Origin: Persephonella marina EX-H1
Lineage (GTDB): Bacteria > Aquificota > Aquificia > Aquificales > Hydrogenothermaceae
Direction of reading: 5' to 3'
Length of the DNA: 64,000 nt
NCBI RefSeq assembly: GCF_000021565.1
Contig: NC_012440.1
Span: forward strand, 1,256,210 to 1,320,209
Shown: positions 43,322 to 52,096 of the stretch, piece after piece
How the letters are laid out: every line of letters begins with the position of its first letter
Position numbering within the stretch: position 1 is the first letter of the stretch
The notes under the pieces: generated by a model
Told to the model about the DNA's origin: nothing
Seen by the model: only the letters and a program-made list of their open reading frames with translations
Databases searched by the model: none
Position numbers and translations under genes: made by a program

Positions 43322-44379
43322 GACTGGCTGGATCATCTTTATTACTGCTATCTTTAAATCCTGATGAAGTTTTTGCAAAACATAACAGCAAACTCCATTT
43401 CAAACTTCCACCTAAGCCTCTCCAGTACTACATAAAAGAGGGTAAAGAGAAAGGTGGGAGAGTTCTTATAATAGGTGGAATTCACGGAAATGAACCGGGG
43501 GCATACAAAGCTGCAGATATTCTTATGGATCTTGATGTTAAAAAGGGAACTGTTGCTGTTCTACCAAGAACTAATTTCGTTTCTGTTCTTGCAAATGTGA
43601 GAGGATACAACGGAGATATGAACAGAAAGTTTCACAGAATATCCAGGAAAGATCCTGACTACAGATATGTATCATTCATTAAAGATTTTATAGATGATTT
43701 CAGACCTGATGTGGTTCTTTCACTTCACGACGGTTACGGCTTCCATATAAAGAATAAAAAACACTGGGGGCAGTGTATAGTTATTGATGCTGTTAGCTAT
43801 AAAGGATATCCCCTTTACAGCACAGCAAAATACGTTGCAGATAGGGTCAATAAAAAAATAACTAAGAAGCACTGGAAGATACCTATCCACAATACAGACA
43901 CGTTTAATAGATACACAAAGTATAAAGAACAGAGGAAATCCTTAACATACTATGTACTTTCCAAGTGTAATATTCCTGCATTCTGTATAGAGGCTTCAAA
44001 ACAGCTACCAGATCTTGAAACAAAAACAAAAATGCATCTTATGATGATAAAAGAGTTTCTTGAGATCTTTAATGTTGAGCTTGATCCCGGTATAGATCAC
44101 GTTCTTTCCAACCTGAGTTCCTTTATAAACAGAAAAAGAGTGTACTCTGTCAGGTTAAATATAAATGGTAGAACAGAGATCATTAACTCATCTAAAACAA
44201 TAAAGGTTCCTGCAGGGAGCAGGATAAGATTTGAATCCGTCTATGGAAATAGAGGAAGTTTCGTAATTCCCGAAGGGGTAAATCTGAACTACTCAGGTTT
44301 TTATTACTCAAGAAATATAAGATTCTTCCTTAAAGATGACTATAAAAAAGTTTTTACCCTGAAGTTTGTAAAAACCTAA
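43291..44379 (+). CDS. Csd4-like M99/M14 zinc carboxypeptidase with Tat-type signal
   Basis: 362-aa putative peptidoglycan DL-carboxypeptidase. SRRNFIRLAGSSLLLLSL is a Tat-type signal. The zinc site appears as GGIHGNEPGAYKAADIL (His and Glu) and SLHDGYGFH; GDMNRKF and the later CIEASKQLP supply substrate Arg and catalytic Glu. The order and spacing recall H. pylori Csd4, which has Gln where this protein has His in the first zinc motif. The ATG lies 31 bases inside the Csd6-like gene, showing tight coupling. Confidence 0.78.
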   Translation: MEDLSRRNFIRLAGSSLLLLSLNPDEVFAKHNSKLHFKLPPKPLQYYIKEGKEKGGRVLIIGGIHGNEPGAYKAADILMDLDVKKGTVAVLPRTNFVSVLANVRGYNGDMNRKFHRISRKDPDYRYVSFIKDFIDDFRPDVVLSLHDGYGFHIKNKKHWGQCIVIDAVSYKGYPLYSTAKYVADRVNKKITKKHWKIPIHNTDTFNRYTKYKEQRKSLTYYVLSKCNIPAFCIEASKQLPDLETKTKMHLMMIKEFLEIFNVELDPGIDHVLSNLSSFINRKRVYSVRLNINGRTEIINSSKTIKVPAGSRIRFESVYGNRGSFVIPEGVNLNYSGFYYSRNIRFFLKDDYKKVFTLKFVKT

Positions 44380-45785
44380 TGTTTTCTCGGCTTTATATCA
44401 ACAGTGACATATTTTGTTGATCTGTTTATCTTCATCTCTATAAGTGTTGTGGTATTTGGATAAAAGAGAGATGGTTTTTCATCAACTATCTGTCCATTTT
44501 CAGTCCTGAGGAGAATTATATTTTTTAGTTTTTCAGTCTCATAGTATATTCCCTCGTCAACGCGGGGAACGTATATTTTCATGCTTAAAACGATATCCGA
44601 ACCTAAAGATTTACAACATTCTTTTATCTCATTTTTTAACTTTTTAATACCAACTATAAACCTTCTGAAACTTGGATCAGTTGAGTTATTATGAAACTCA
44701 TCTGTTATAAGCTCATGAAATCTTCTGCTCCAGTACTCTTCTTCAGCAGAGATCTTCTTTTTTGTAAATTCTCCATTTCTTATGTACCTTCCGTTGTACT
44801 TATAAACGAAGAACTCTATGGTGTAATCTTTTATAGGTTTATTATGGTCATCAACCGCTCTAACTATGAACTGCTGGTAAATCTCCCTATTTTTGAATGT
44901 TTTTTCTGTAATCTCTTCCAGCTCTTTTTTAAATTCTGCGTACTCCTCAGGCTTTTTTATTTTGATAGCTCTCAAAACCAGATCTGCGATCTGTGATTTC
45001 CTGCCAGGTTTTATATCATCAACTATTGATCCATGATCATAATTTCTTAAAACGGCAAAAGCTGTATCAAATCTGTAATCCTTTACATAAACATCTACAG
45101 CTTTGCCTTCCCTTGAGAAGTCAAGTATAAACTTTACTGGATTGAGATTTGTTCCGCAGACAACAACCGTTCCATCTGTTCCTTTTTTGTTAACGAGTTT
45201 TCTAAGACCGCCGTATCCTTTGTTACCGACAAATATAAATGTCTGTATCTGATTCCTGTTGTAATAAGGTCTTTCCTTAAGTAGATCCATATGGGCAAGC
45301 TTCCACTGGTAAGGACTTGCAAGCTCAAGACCATTTAAAAGTCTTCTTCCTACCTCAAACATATCTCCAAATTTGTACCTGCCTTTAAAAACCATACCTA
45401 AAAGCGATTTTCCATAATGAGCTAAAGGAGATCCAAAGTTAGCAGGGGCGAGCATTATTATCTTTTTAACAGGACATTTATCTATACGGTGTCTGTAGTA
45501 CTCTGCTATAAAATGTCTGATCACTAAACCACCTGTTGAATGGACTATAACATTGAGATCAACAAGTTTATTTCCCTCTTTATCTATGAAGCCTTTTTCT
45601 CTGAATCTGTCGTATAGTCCATCTATAACATCTTCGTAGGTTACATTGTCCTCTCTTGATTCATAATCAGCGTAGTATATGGTATCAACAGATCCGATAC
45701 CATTTTTAATCAGGAATGCTTTTACATCTTTGAAGCTTTCTGAACAGTCGCTCCAACCGTGAAGGATAAGGGTTATCTCTTTCAT
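44376..45785 (-). CDS. Lipase-like alpha/beta hydrolase (PGAP1/DUF676 type)
   Basis: 469-aa alpha/beta hydrolase. LILHGWSDC carries the oxyanion strand, VIVHSTGGLVIRHF the nucleophile elbow with Ser in HSTGG, and LAPANFGSPLAHYG follows as in triacylglycerol-lipase-like proteins; a late NYDHGSIV offers the His. The C-terminal 200 residues are a beta-rich domain of unknown role. ATG 45785 is preferred, since GGGGGAGGGAG lies just upstream; ATG 45800 would include this site. Converges on the carboxypeptidase with a four-base overlap. No signal peptide seen. Confidence 0.8.
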   Translation of the reverse strand: MKEITLILHGWSDCSESFKDVKAFLIKNGIGSVDTIYYADYESREDNVTYEDVIDGLYDRFREKGFIDKEGNKLVDLNVIVHSTGGLVIRHFIAEYYRHRIDKCPVKKIIMLAPANFGSPLAHYGKSLLGMVFKGRYKFGDMFEVGRRLLNGLELASPYQWKLAHMDLLKERPYYNRNQIQTFIFVGNKGYGGLRKLVNKKGTDGTVVVCGTNLNPVKFILDFSREGKAVDVYVKDYRFDTAFAVLRNYDHGSIVDDIKPGRKSQIADLVLRAIKIKKPEEYAEFKKELEEITEKTFKNREIYQQFIVRAVDDHNKPIKDYTIEFFVYKYNGRYIRNGEFTKKKISAEEEYWSRRFHELITDEFHNNSTDPSFRRFIVGIKKLKNEIKECCKSLGSDIVLSMKIYVPRVDEGIYYETEKLKNIILLRTENGQIVDEKPSLFYPNTTTLIEMKINRSTKYVTVDIKPRKH

Positions 45786-45908
45786 TACTCCCTCCCCCAT
45801 ATTTTTAATTTCATATCAGATTAATAATTTGTCAATATACTACGAATAAATTTTTAAGAATCTTGATTTTTAAAAGAAGGATTATTACTATTAAACATGC
45901 CAGTTAAA

Positions 45909-46143
45909 CGGATTCATGGCAACTGAATATGCTATTATGATGCATTTTGAGTAAGAAAGACTAAGATTTTTAATCCTTGATAATCAACATTTATAAGATA
46001 ATGCTAATAAGTATAATTGCATTACTACAGGTTTAATGCAGATTACTTATTTTTGCAAAGATGTATAGAAGCGGAATGATCTTTCTCTAAATGGCTTTAT
46101 AACTTGCTAAATGGCTTATTTTTTTATATCGATAGAATAGTGG
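45909..46143 (+). promoter_or_regulatory. CRISPR leader of array 2
   Basis: Between the lipase gene and array 2 (45786-46143) there is no gene. Bases 46013-46111 match the array 1 leader 12688-12786 at 95 of 99 positions, including the inverted repeat TGCATTA (46018-46024) / TAATGCA (46034-46040). Both blocks end 32 bases before the first repeat. Weaker similarity reaches back to about 45909 (CATGG...CTGAATATG). A shared leader implies that the Cas1-Cas2 at 11-12.5 kb can serve this array. Confidence 0.85.
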
Positions 46144-47101
46144 GTTTTCTTTGAACCAAGTGGGATAGAAAGTTAACAACATCTGTTGCTGTTACTGCAG
46201 TTACATCTGTAGTTTTCTTTGAACCAAGTGGGATAGAAAGGTATCTTCTTCTGCTTCTATATAAGATATAGTTTTACCAGTTTTCTTTGAACCAAGTGGG
46301 ATAGAAAGAAGCGTGTATCTTGTGGTGTAACGAAATTGCGGGATGTTTTCTTTGAACCAAGTGGGATAGAAAGGTGGAAAGGTTTAAATTTTAATTAGTC
46401 CACTGGTGAAGTTTTCTTTGAACCAAGTGGGATAGAAAGTTGGAAGTATAACATTTTTAGGCTTTGAAACTTCATCAGTTTTCTTTGAACCAAGTGGGAT
46501 AGAAAGTTTCACTCCGGTGGTGTTATCGCTCATTCTGGAATGGTTTTCTTTGAACCAAGTGGGATAGAAAGACCAGTGATGACGAAAGACTTGCAAGGTT
46601 CTGGGCTGTTTTCTTTGAACCAAGTGGGATAGAAAGGCAGTTCTTAAAGCTCTGGAATCTATGAATGCAAAGTGTTTTCTTTGAACCAAGTGGGATAGAA
46701 AGACTTCCTGATTCTGTTTCAACAACATCCTGCGAAATTGTTTTCTTTGAACCAAGTGGGATAGAAAGTTTTTCATAGCTACCCAAATAGGCTTTGCTAC
46801 TGATGTGGTTTTCTTTGAACCAAGTGGGATAGAAAGTCTGTTTTAGCAGGGATAACAGTTTTATTAACATTTGTTTTCTTTGAACCAAGTGGGATAGAAA
46901 GCAGCAACAGGTTCAAGTATTTTCTGTATTGCTCCAAAAATGTTTTCTTTGAACCAAGTGGGATAGAAAGTGTATGTATACCTGTTCTCCTTTTTTGTAC
47001 TCTACAGTTTTCTTTGAACTAAGTGGGATAGAAAGTGAGCGTGTGTTTGCACATACGCAAACACACAAGAAAGTTTTCTTTGAACTAAGTGGAATAGAAA
47101 G
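46144..47101 (+). CRISPR. CRISPR array 2 (15 repeats, 14 spacers)
   Basis: 29-bp repeats start at 46144, 46212, 46280, 46345, 46411, 46478, 46543, 46608, 46674, 46740, 46808, 46873, 46942, 47007 and 47073. The first 13 are identical (GTTTTCTTTGAACCAAG... ending GGGATAGAAAG); copy 14 has ACTAAG, copy 15 ACTAAG and GGAATAG. Spacers are 36-40 bp. It differs from the array 1 repeat at several positions but shares the GAACCAAGTGGG core. No cas gene adjoins it. Two further degenerate repeats lie at 50795-50888. Confidence 0.98.
47041..47066 (+). repeat. Perfect inverted repeat inside the last spacer
   Basis: Spacer 14 (47036-47072) contains GTGTGTTTGC (47041-47050), six bases ACATAC, and GCAAACACAC (47057-47066): ten-base perfect complementary arms. 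It may derive from a palindrome such as a terminator or origin of the invading element. The crRNA made from it would fold on itself. Confidence 0.9.
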
Positions 47102-48299
47102 AATGGAAGTTGGCTTCCTCATCAATTAATGATACAGGATCAGAGACTTCTTTTATATTTAGAGAATCAAGGATCTCTCTAACAATCTGTCTTTTTACAG
47201 CTTTTTCTTCAGGGGTTTCATTCTTTAGCTTTTCCTCTAATTCATTGATAAATTCCTCTATTCTCTTCTCTGTTTTCTCCTGTTTTTCTCTTATCTCTTT
47301 GATTTTTTTCTCAATTAAATTATTGACTTCCTGAAGGCTAGTATTCTCATCAATCTTGTCAATCCCAATACTTCCCTTTAAAGTTTCCTCTTCTGCATCC
47401 GTAAACTCATAACCAGATCCACTTTCCAAAGCATTATTAACGCTTTCCTTTATCTTCTCTAATTCCTGAAGAATCTTATACTCATATGAATCTGGCTCTT
47501 TGTTTCCCTCACCATTATCTTTTTCTGTATCGCCCTTCTTCTTTTTCACACCTTTTACGGTATAAAGTTTTTCTTTAATTTCTTCTAATTGTCCATCTTC
47601 CTCTTCCGACAAATAAACGGCAAGTAATGCTTTTGTTATATCAGGATCATTTCCATACTTACTGGAAAGATCCATTATAGATTCAATCATATTTAAGCCG
47701 TATCTATACTTTCTGTTATCAATTAAAAACTGTTCTGCTTTTTCTCTTCCCTCACTTGATATATCATTTACCATTAAGTTTGAAATCCTATCAAAGACAT
47801 CAGATAGGACAAGGTATGAATAATTAGCCACTGAAAACTCAAGAGCTTTTTTTACATTGAGATAATTCTCATAATTGCTTTCAGGAAGTCTCTCCAGTGC
47901 TTTTTTACTCTTGATAACACTTCTTATTCCAAATAATGTGGTCTTTCCAGTCGAAGTATCTATTATAAATTTCCCTTTGGACAGACTTCCAAAATCTGCA
48001 ACATCACTCTCATCTCTTTTTAAGTTTGCTACCACACCAAGAAGTACATCATTTTCTATAGACTCTATCTTCTCTGCCTTTTCTAGATTATCACCTCCCT
48101 GACCCTCCAATAAACTTTTTTCCTTTTTTAAAGCAGATAAAATCTCCTCTTTTTTTCTCCTGTAATCTGAATTTATATGCATTAGGACTTTATTTGCCAT
48201 TACCGTACCTAACGAAGCACTGGTCCACACATAATCAGCAAATTTTTCTGTACTATTAGTAGACAGAATTAACTGTCCAAAATTCTCTGGCTTATCCAT
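47085..48299 (-). CDS. Unknown coiled-coil protein whose end is formed by a CRISPR repeat
   Basis: 404 aa from ATG 48299 (GGGTG upstream; a GTG at 48308 is also open). No signal peptide; long Glu/Lys-rich helices, including a strong coiled coil in the last 120 residues. No family recognised. The final codons, encoding SFYST, and the TAG stop lie within the last array 2 repeat, so the natural C-terminus was probably lost. Last gene of the four-gene minus-strand cluster; 18 bases after its neighbour. Confidence 0.7.
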   Translation of the reverse strand: MDKPENFGQLILSTNSTEKFADYVWTSASLGTVMANKVLMHINSDYRRKKEEILSALKKEKSLLEGQGGDNLEKAEKIESIENDVLLGVVANLKRDESDVADFGSLSKGKFIIDTSTGKTTLFGIRSVIKSKKALERLPESNYENYLNVKKALEFSVANYSYLVLSDVFDRISNLMVNDISSEGREKAEQFLIDNRKYRYGLNMIESIMDLSSKYGNDPDITKALLAVYLSEEEDGQLEEIKEKLYTVKGVKKKKGDTEKDNGEGNKEPDSYEYKILQELEKIKESVNNALESGSGYEFTDAEEETLKGSIGIDKIDENTSLQEVNNLIEKKIKEIREKQEKTEKRIEEFINELEEKLKNETPEEKAVKRQIVREILDSLNIKEVSDPVSLIDEEANFHSFYST

Positions 48300-48317
48300 T
48301 TTTAACACCCTTTTTGA

Positions 48318-48662
48318 TTAATTGAGGTTGAAACTTTTTCTATTATAAACACCGTATCTTTTACCAATCTCATTCATAGACACATTGGCAGGTTCGAATA
48401 CTACATCAATAAACCTTATATCTGCCATACCATTACCATTTGAATTCTCTATTATTCTCAGTTGTTCTTTGATCATATCAGGGTATAGAGTGTAGTACTG
48501 TCTATAGGCAGCACTTAGTTCGTCCTTGGCTATTCTCAACTCTTTCTTTGAATAAAGCCGATGTATAGCACCAAAAAGCAATCTGTTTTCTAAAATATCA
48601 TCAGAAGGTAAAAAATCTTCACATCTTAAGTTTTCTAAAGTTTCAGATATTACCTTTTCCAT
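48318..48662 (-). CDS. Unknown 114-aa protein
   Basis: Starts MEKVISETLENLRCEDFLP with AAGGAGAT before the ATG, a strong ribosome binding site. Mostly helical, acidic, no membrane segment, and a C-terminal part (IRFIDVVFEPANVSMNEIG) with strand-like pattern. Eighteen bases separate it from the downstream gene, so co-transcription is likely. No family recognised. Confidence 0.65.
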   Translation of the reverse strand: MEKVISETLENLRCEDFLPSDDILENRLLFGAIHRLYSKKELRIAKDELSAAYRQYYTLYPDMIKEQLRIIENSNGNGMADIRFIDVVFEPANVSMNEIGKRYGVYNRKSFNLN

Positions 48663-48692
48663 CTTTATCTCCTTATATCAATTTTTCTTATT

Positions 48693-49655
48693 TCACTGCT
48701 GGCTAACTTTTTTAGGGATCTTTTTCCCTTTGAAGTCTGGATTGTCTTCATAAACTTTGCTTGCCATAATCTGTTTTCGTTTCTTGAACTGCTGTATTAC
48801 TTGGATCTGTCTGGCTATCTTTTCTCTCATTTCAATCTCTTCTTTGTTCTGCTTCGGCAGTTCAATGGCAAGCCTGTCTATTTCTTTAAGCATATATTCA
48901 AGTAGACTATTATCATCCATTTCCAGACTATAGAACCTTGCCCAGTCTATTACATCTCTACCGAAGTAATCTGTTTCTAGAGGATCTGCACCTCTCTCCA
49001 GAAGCCATGTAATTAGTGCCTTTTTGCCATTGATTAATTTTTCCTCTATTATGTCTGGGTTTGTACGAAAAAATTCAGAGGACAAAAACCTTTTTACACT
49101 CTCTTCTTGAGTCTGCATTCTTTTATATCTATCTTCTTCTAAGCTTTGTTCTATATTCATAGATCCACCAACCGTCCTAATAACATCAGTTCCAACACTT
49201 TTCGTTTTAATCAACCTTCCTATATATCTTCTTGACATAAAAACTGTATGCAAGGGGGTCAATCCCATTGATTTCTCTTTTATATTAACATCAAGTAAAT
49301 GCAAAAATCCCATTGCAAAAGCATATCTGCCCTGCATAATCAAGAGATGTACTGCATGGTGTCCTGCACTCGTGTACATCTCATCTATTTTTAAACCACT
49401 TGTTACACTTTTTTCTAGTATATTTCCAATTCCTCGTGCAAGTTCTTCCAATTCCTGCTTCACTTCCTCAAGGGGATAAATTGAATAGTCTCTTGATTCT
49501 ATGCCTTCTTCATCTTTATAGATGAAATTCCAAAAGATAGTCTTGTACCTTTCCTCGTCTATTTTTCCATTTTTAGGCTTAGGCAACATTCTATAATAAT
49601 ATTCACTTAACACCCCTTCATTAACCCCTTCCTGATCCAGCCATCTGTCACTCAT
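48693..49655 (-). CDS. Ankyrin-repeat-like protein
   Basis: 320 aa, soluble. Ankyrin-type helices are visible: AGHHAVHLLIMQGRYAFAMGFL, GLTPLHTVFMSRRYIG and the clearest repeat GKKALITWLLERGADPLETD followed by GRDVIDWARFY. The C-terminus is basic and helical (QIQVIQQFKKRKQIMASK). Good RBS GAGGTGGAG before the ATG. Ankyrin proteins bind other proteins; the partner here is unknown. A 122-base gap separates it from the upstream gene and may contain a promoter. Confidence 0.7.
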   Translation of the reverse strand: MSDRWLDQEGVNEGVLSEYYYRMLPKPKNGKIDEERYKTIFWNFIYKDEEGIESRDYSIYPLEEVKQELEELARGIGNILEKSVTSGLKIDEMYTSAGHHAVHLLIMQGRYAFAMGFLHLLDVNIKEKSMGLTPLHTVFMSRRYIGRLIKTKSVGTDVIRTVGGSMNIEQSLEEDRYKRMQTQEESVKRFLSSEFFRTNPDIIEEKLINGKKALITWLLERGADPLETDYFGRDVIDWARFYSLEMDDNSLLEYMLKEIDRLAIELPKQNKEEIEMREKIARQIQVIQQFKKRKQIMASKVYEDNPDFKGKKIPKKVSQQ

Positions 49656-49777
49656 TTACTCCACCTCAACTTTTATAGACTGTACCTAATTTATGTTAAA
49701 ACTTAAAACAGATTCATTAAATTTGCAAGCTATTTTTTTGCACTAAAAAAATAATGCAACTTTCTTCTAATCAAAAG

Positions 49778-50794
49778 CTAATTTGTTAACATAGCATCCT
49801 TGATCTTCTGGATTGCAGGTCCATTTACATATCTCATTATTACGGATCTGTCTTTTATATAGAACCTCTTAGCAAGGATTGTTCCACTATCTAACCTTAA
49901 AAGATAATCAACCGTTTCGCCAGCAACTGTCATTCTAAGAAGAACGAAACCAACACCGTCTTTTTCTTTATAAAAGACCTCACCCACATCTCTTTCTTCC
50001 TGTGTATACTCGTCAAAAAACCTTATGTACCCCTCAAGTTTAAATCCAAATTCAAACCCTTTTGCTGATTCTGTCCAGTTCGATGGATTCTCCAAGTAGT
50101 AGGTGCCGGTATCTTCATCATAATACTTATACCCAAGAGATTTACACCCAGATCCATACATTCCAACTTTATCGCATGTTGTTTGAGGGTCCTTACTTAC
50201 TCCATATAGAAAGGAATACAGACCATAAGAAGATGGGTCACAGGTTGAAGCATAGTTATAAAAATAACCTGTAGAATAGTTGTAAGTGTAATTTACAGAC
50301 AAAGAAGATATATAGGGGTCCCCACTATCGTCATAAGCATAGCTTTCTGAACAGGAAGGAGTTTTAGGTGGAATTAGATAATACTTATTTTTGTTCGATG
50401 TCTCTCTAACAAAATAAAGTGGAACTCTCTCAAGAATTACTGCATTATCTTTTGAATCATATGTAAATATATCAAGAACACTTGAATGGTTATAGCCAAT
50501 CTCAAGATCTGCCTGATATTTTGAGAAGAAAATATCACCTGTGGCTTTAGCTTCCCCTCTAATTATATATAGCACATCCCCTTCAGAAAAAGAGATGTTA
50601 AAATTAGGAAGAATATTATCTCTAAACAGATCCCTTGACCTGACTACACGATTTGCAAGATCCTCTTCCCTAATGTTTGTAATATTTAACTGCAAACCTC
50701 TATTGTATGATGCAATTAAACTTCCATTATCAGAAATTATATATGTCCCAACCTGCTGTAAGGACTCGTTCAGTGGAATACTGGTCTTGTTTAC
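49778..50794 (-). pseudogene. 5'-truncated gene starting at a CRISPR repeat
   Basis: The frame is open from the edge of the repeat (an in-frame TAG lies within the repeat) to the stop at 49778. A TTG at 50695 is available, but the 33 codons before it read as protein (GTYIISDNGSLIASYNRG), so the real start is missing. The product is Tyr/Ser-rich with four or more Cys (CDPSSYG, TTCDKVG, GSGCKS) and no membrane segment, suggesting a beta-rich extracellular C-terminal domain. No family recognised. It may still be expressed from TTG. Confidence 0.65.
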
Positions 50795-50888
50795 GTTTAC
50801 TTTGAACTAAGCGGGATAGAAAGGCTTTATCAAGAAAGATAATATCATTTAACACTTGTGTTTCTTTTGAACTAAGCGGGATAGAAAA
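50795..50888 (+). CRISPR. Two degenerate distal repeats of array 2
   Basis: Repeats at 50795-50823 (GTTTACTTTGAACTAAG... CGGGATAGAAAG) and 50860-50888 (GTTTCTTTTGAACTAAG... CGGGATAGAAAA) enclose a 36-bp spacer (50824-50859), the size seen in the main array. They share the ACTAAG variant with the last repeats of both arrays, and add T to C before GGG. They are in the same orientation as array 2, 3.7 kb past its last regular repeat. Confidence 0.9.
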
Positions 50889-50939
50889 TTAGTATTCTTT
50901 ACGTTTGATTAGGATGATAGAAAATCGGTGTAAAAAATA

Positions 50940-51020
50940 GACGCCCGCCCGCTTCCCTGCTCGCAGCGGGTCTGGTGCCGGTAGTTCACTGGAGGCAGGG
51001 TCTCCACCTACCAGCACTCC
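50940..51020. ncRNA. GC-rich foldable element, candidate structured RNA
   Basis: Of bases 50941-51020, 55 are G or C, while both flanks are very AT-rich. Hairpin 1: CCCGCT (50948-50953) with AGCGGG (50965-50970). Hairpin 2: GTGC (50975-50978) with GCAC (51014-51017), GGTAG (50980-50984) with CTACC (51008-51012), and TGGAG (50990-50994) with CTCCA (51002-51006). In thermophiles such GC islands usually mark structured RNAs. I do not recognise the family or the strand; it lacks SRP and RNase P motifs. A transposon end is the main alternative. Confidence 0.45.
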
Positions 51021-51176
51021 CATTAATAATTATGAGAAAAAATAAGAAAATTTCAATCATAGCTAGAATGAATTATTTAACACATTATATCTGGAATATT
51101 GGCAGGAATATTTAGAAACGGGGCTGTTATCAAAAATTCCAGCATTAGACTCGATTAAAATTAATAAGAAGACAGA

Positions 51177-51950
51177 CTACTCAATACTTAGAAAGCTCAA
51201 TTTTTCTAATATCTCTATTCCCCTGTAATCTGTTAGATCAAGTCTTATCGGCGTTATGGAAACATAACCTTCCCTGACAGCCGTATAATCTGTTCCTCTC
51301 TCACATTCCTCTTCAAGTGCCTCTTCGCCGCCTATCCAGTAATAAACCTCCTTTGATGGAGATATATATTTTTTTATCTCCTCTCTGTATGCTCCTCTTC
51401 CCTGTCTTGTTAAGAGAAATCCTTTTATCTGATCTATCTTGATATTTGGAAATGTTACATTCAGGAAAACTTTTTCAGGAAGACCTTTATGAAGAATCTG
51501 TTTTACTATCTTAATAGCAAGATCAGCCATCCCTTCAAAGTCTGGATTTTTTGATGATGCAGGTGAAAATGCTACAGAGGGAATACCGAACATAGTTCCT
51601 TCTCTCGCTGCACCTACAGTTCCTGAGTAAAAGATATCATTTCCAAGATTTGGTCCTGTGTTTATTCCTGAGATCAGGATATCAGGTTTTTCTCCATTGA
51701 GAATGATATGATACCCGAGATGAACACAGTCTGCAGGTGTTCCATCAACTATGTAGTAAAAGTTTTCCTCAAGTTTTTCTATTTTTAAAGGTCGTGTGAA
51801 TGTAAGCGAATGGCTTGTTCCTGACATATTCCTGTCAGGGGTTACGGTTATAACTTCAAAGTTTTCATTCAGAAGTTTTTTCCTGAGAGAGAGAAGACCT
51901 TCCGATTGATAACCGTCATCATTAACAAGTAGTACTCTGTACTTTTCCAT
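51177..51950 (-). CDS. surE: 5'/3'-nucleotidase SurE
   Basis: 257-aa survival protein SurE, a metal-dependent nucleoside monophosphatase. The N-terminal [13 protein letters not shown] gives the DD metal site; [24 protein letters not shown] and [26 protein letters not shown] are the characteristic motifs. Normal length. It is read away from the tRNA-Pro gene and shows no close operon partner. Confidence 0.97.
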   Translation of the reverse strand: MEKYRVLLVNDDGYQSEGLLSLRKKLLNENFEVITVTPDRNMSGTSHSLTFTRPLKIEKLEENFYYIVDGTPADCVHLGYHIILNGEKPDILISGINTGPNLGNDIFYSGTVGAAREGTMFGIPSVAFSPASSKNPDFEGMADLAIKIVKQILHKGLPEKVFLNVTFPNIKIDQIKGFLLTRQGRGAYREEIKKYISPSKEVYYWIGGEEALEEECERGTDYTAVREGYVSITPIRLDLTDYRGIEILEKLSFLSIE

Positions 51951-52021
51951 AAAATTTTTATCCCCATTCTGTTTTCAGCTGATTATTATATTTGATTCGT
52001 GGAAAATAATCTATTTAAAAG

Positions 52022-52094
52022 TCGGAGCGAGCGGACTCGAACCGCCGACCTCTGGCCCCCCATGCCAGTGCTCTACCGCCTGAGCTACGCTCCG
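52022..52094 (-). tRNA. tRNA-Pro (GGG)
   Basis: 73-nt cloverleaf on the minus strand. Acceptor CGGAGCG pairs with CGCTCCG; D-stem GCTC/GAGC; anticodon stem CTGGC/GCCAG with loop ATGGGGG, giving anticodon GGG; T-arm GGCGG-TTCGAGT-CCGCT. C1:G72 and A73 fit proline identity. CCA is not encoded. Confidence 0.96.
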
Positions 52095-52096
52095 AA

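Larger units (their letters stand above)
47102..50794. other. 3.7-kb coding segment lodged between CRISPR repeats
   Basis: The repeat at 47073-47101 and the degenerate repeat at 50795-50823 flank 3693 bases carrying four minus-strand genes. The first gene (in transcription order) lacks its beginning and the last runs into the repeat for its final residues, so both edges coincide with repeats. No transposase, integrase or terminal inverted repeats are evident. It occupies the place of one spacer in the array's distal end. Confidence 0.75.

Noticed and set aside
46384-47125. Three overlapping minus-strand reading frames across array 2
   Set aside because: The products consist of repeated HLVQRK, IPLGSKKT or YPTWFKEN units from the 29-bp repeat plus spacer bases; artefacts.
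47102-50794. Insertion sequence or transposon
   Set aside because: No transposase, no terminal inverted repeats and no target-site duplication beyond the CRISPR repeats themselves.
50940-51020. Signal recognition particle RNA, RNase P RNA or tRNA-like gene
   Set aside because: The conserved GGAAG/AGCAG region of SRP RNA, the RNase P core and a cloverleaf are absent on both strands; left as an unassigned candidate.
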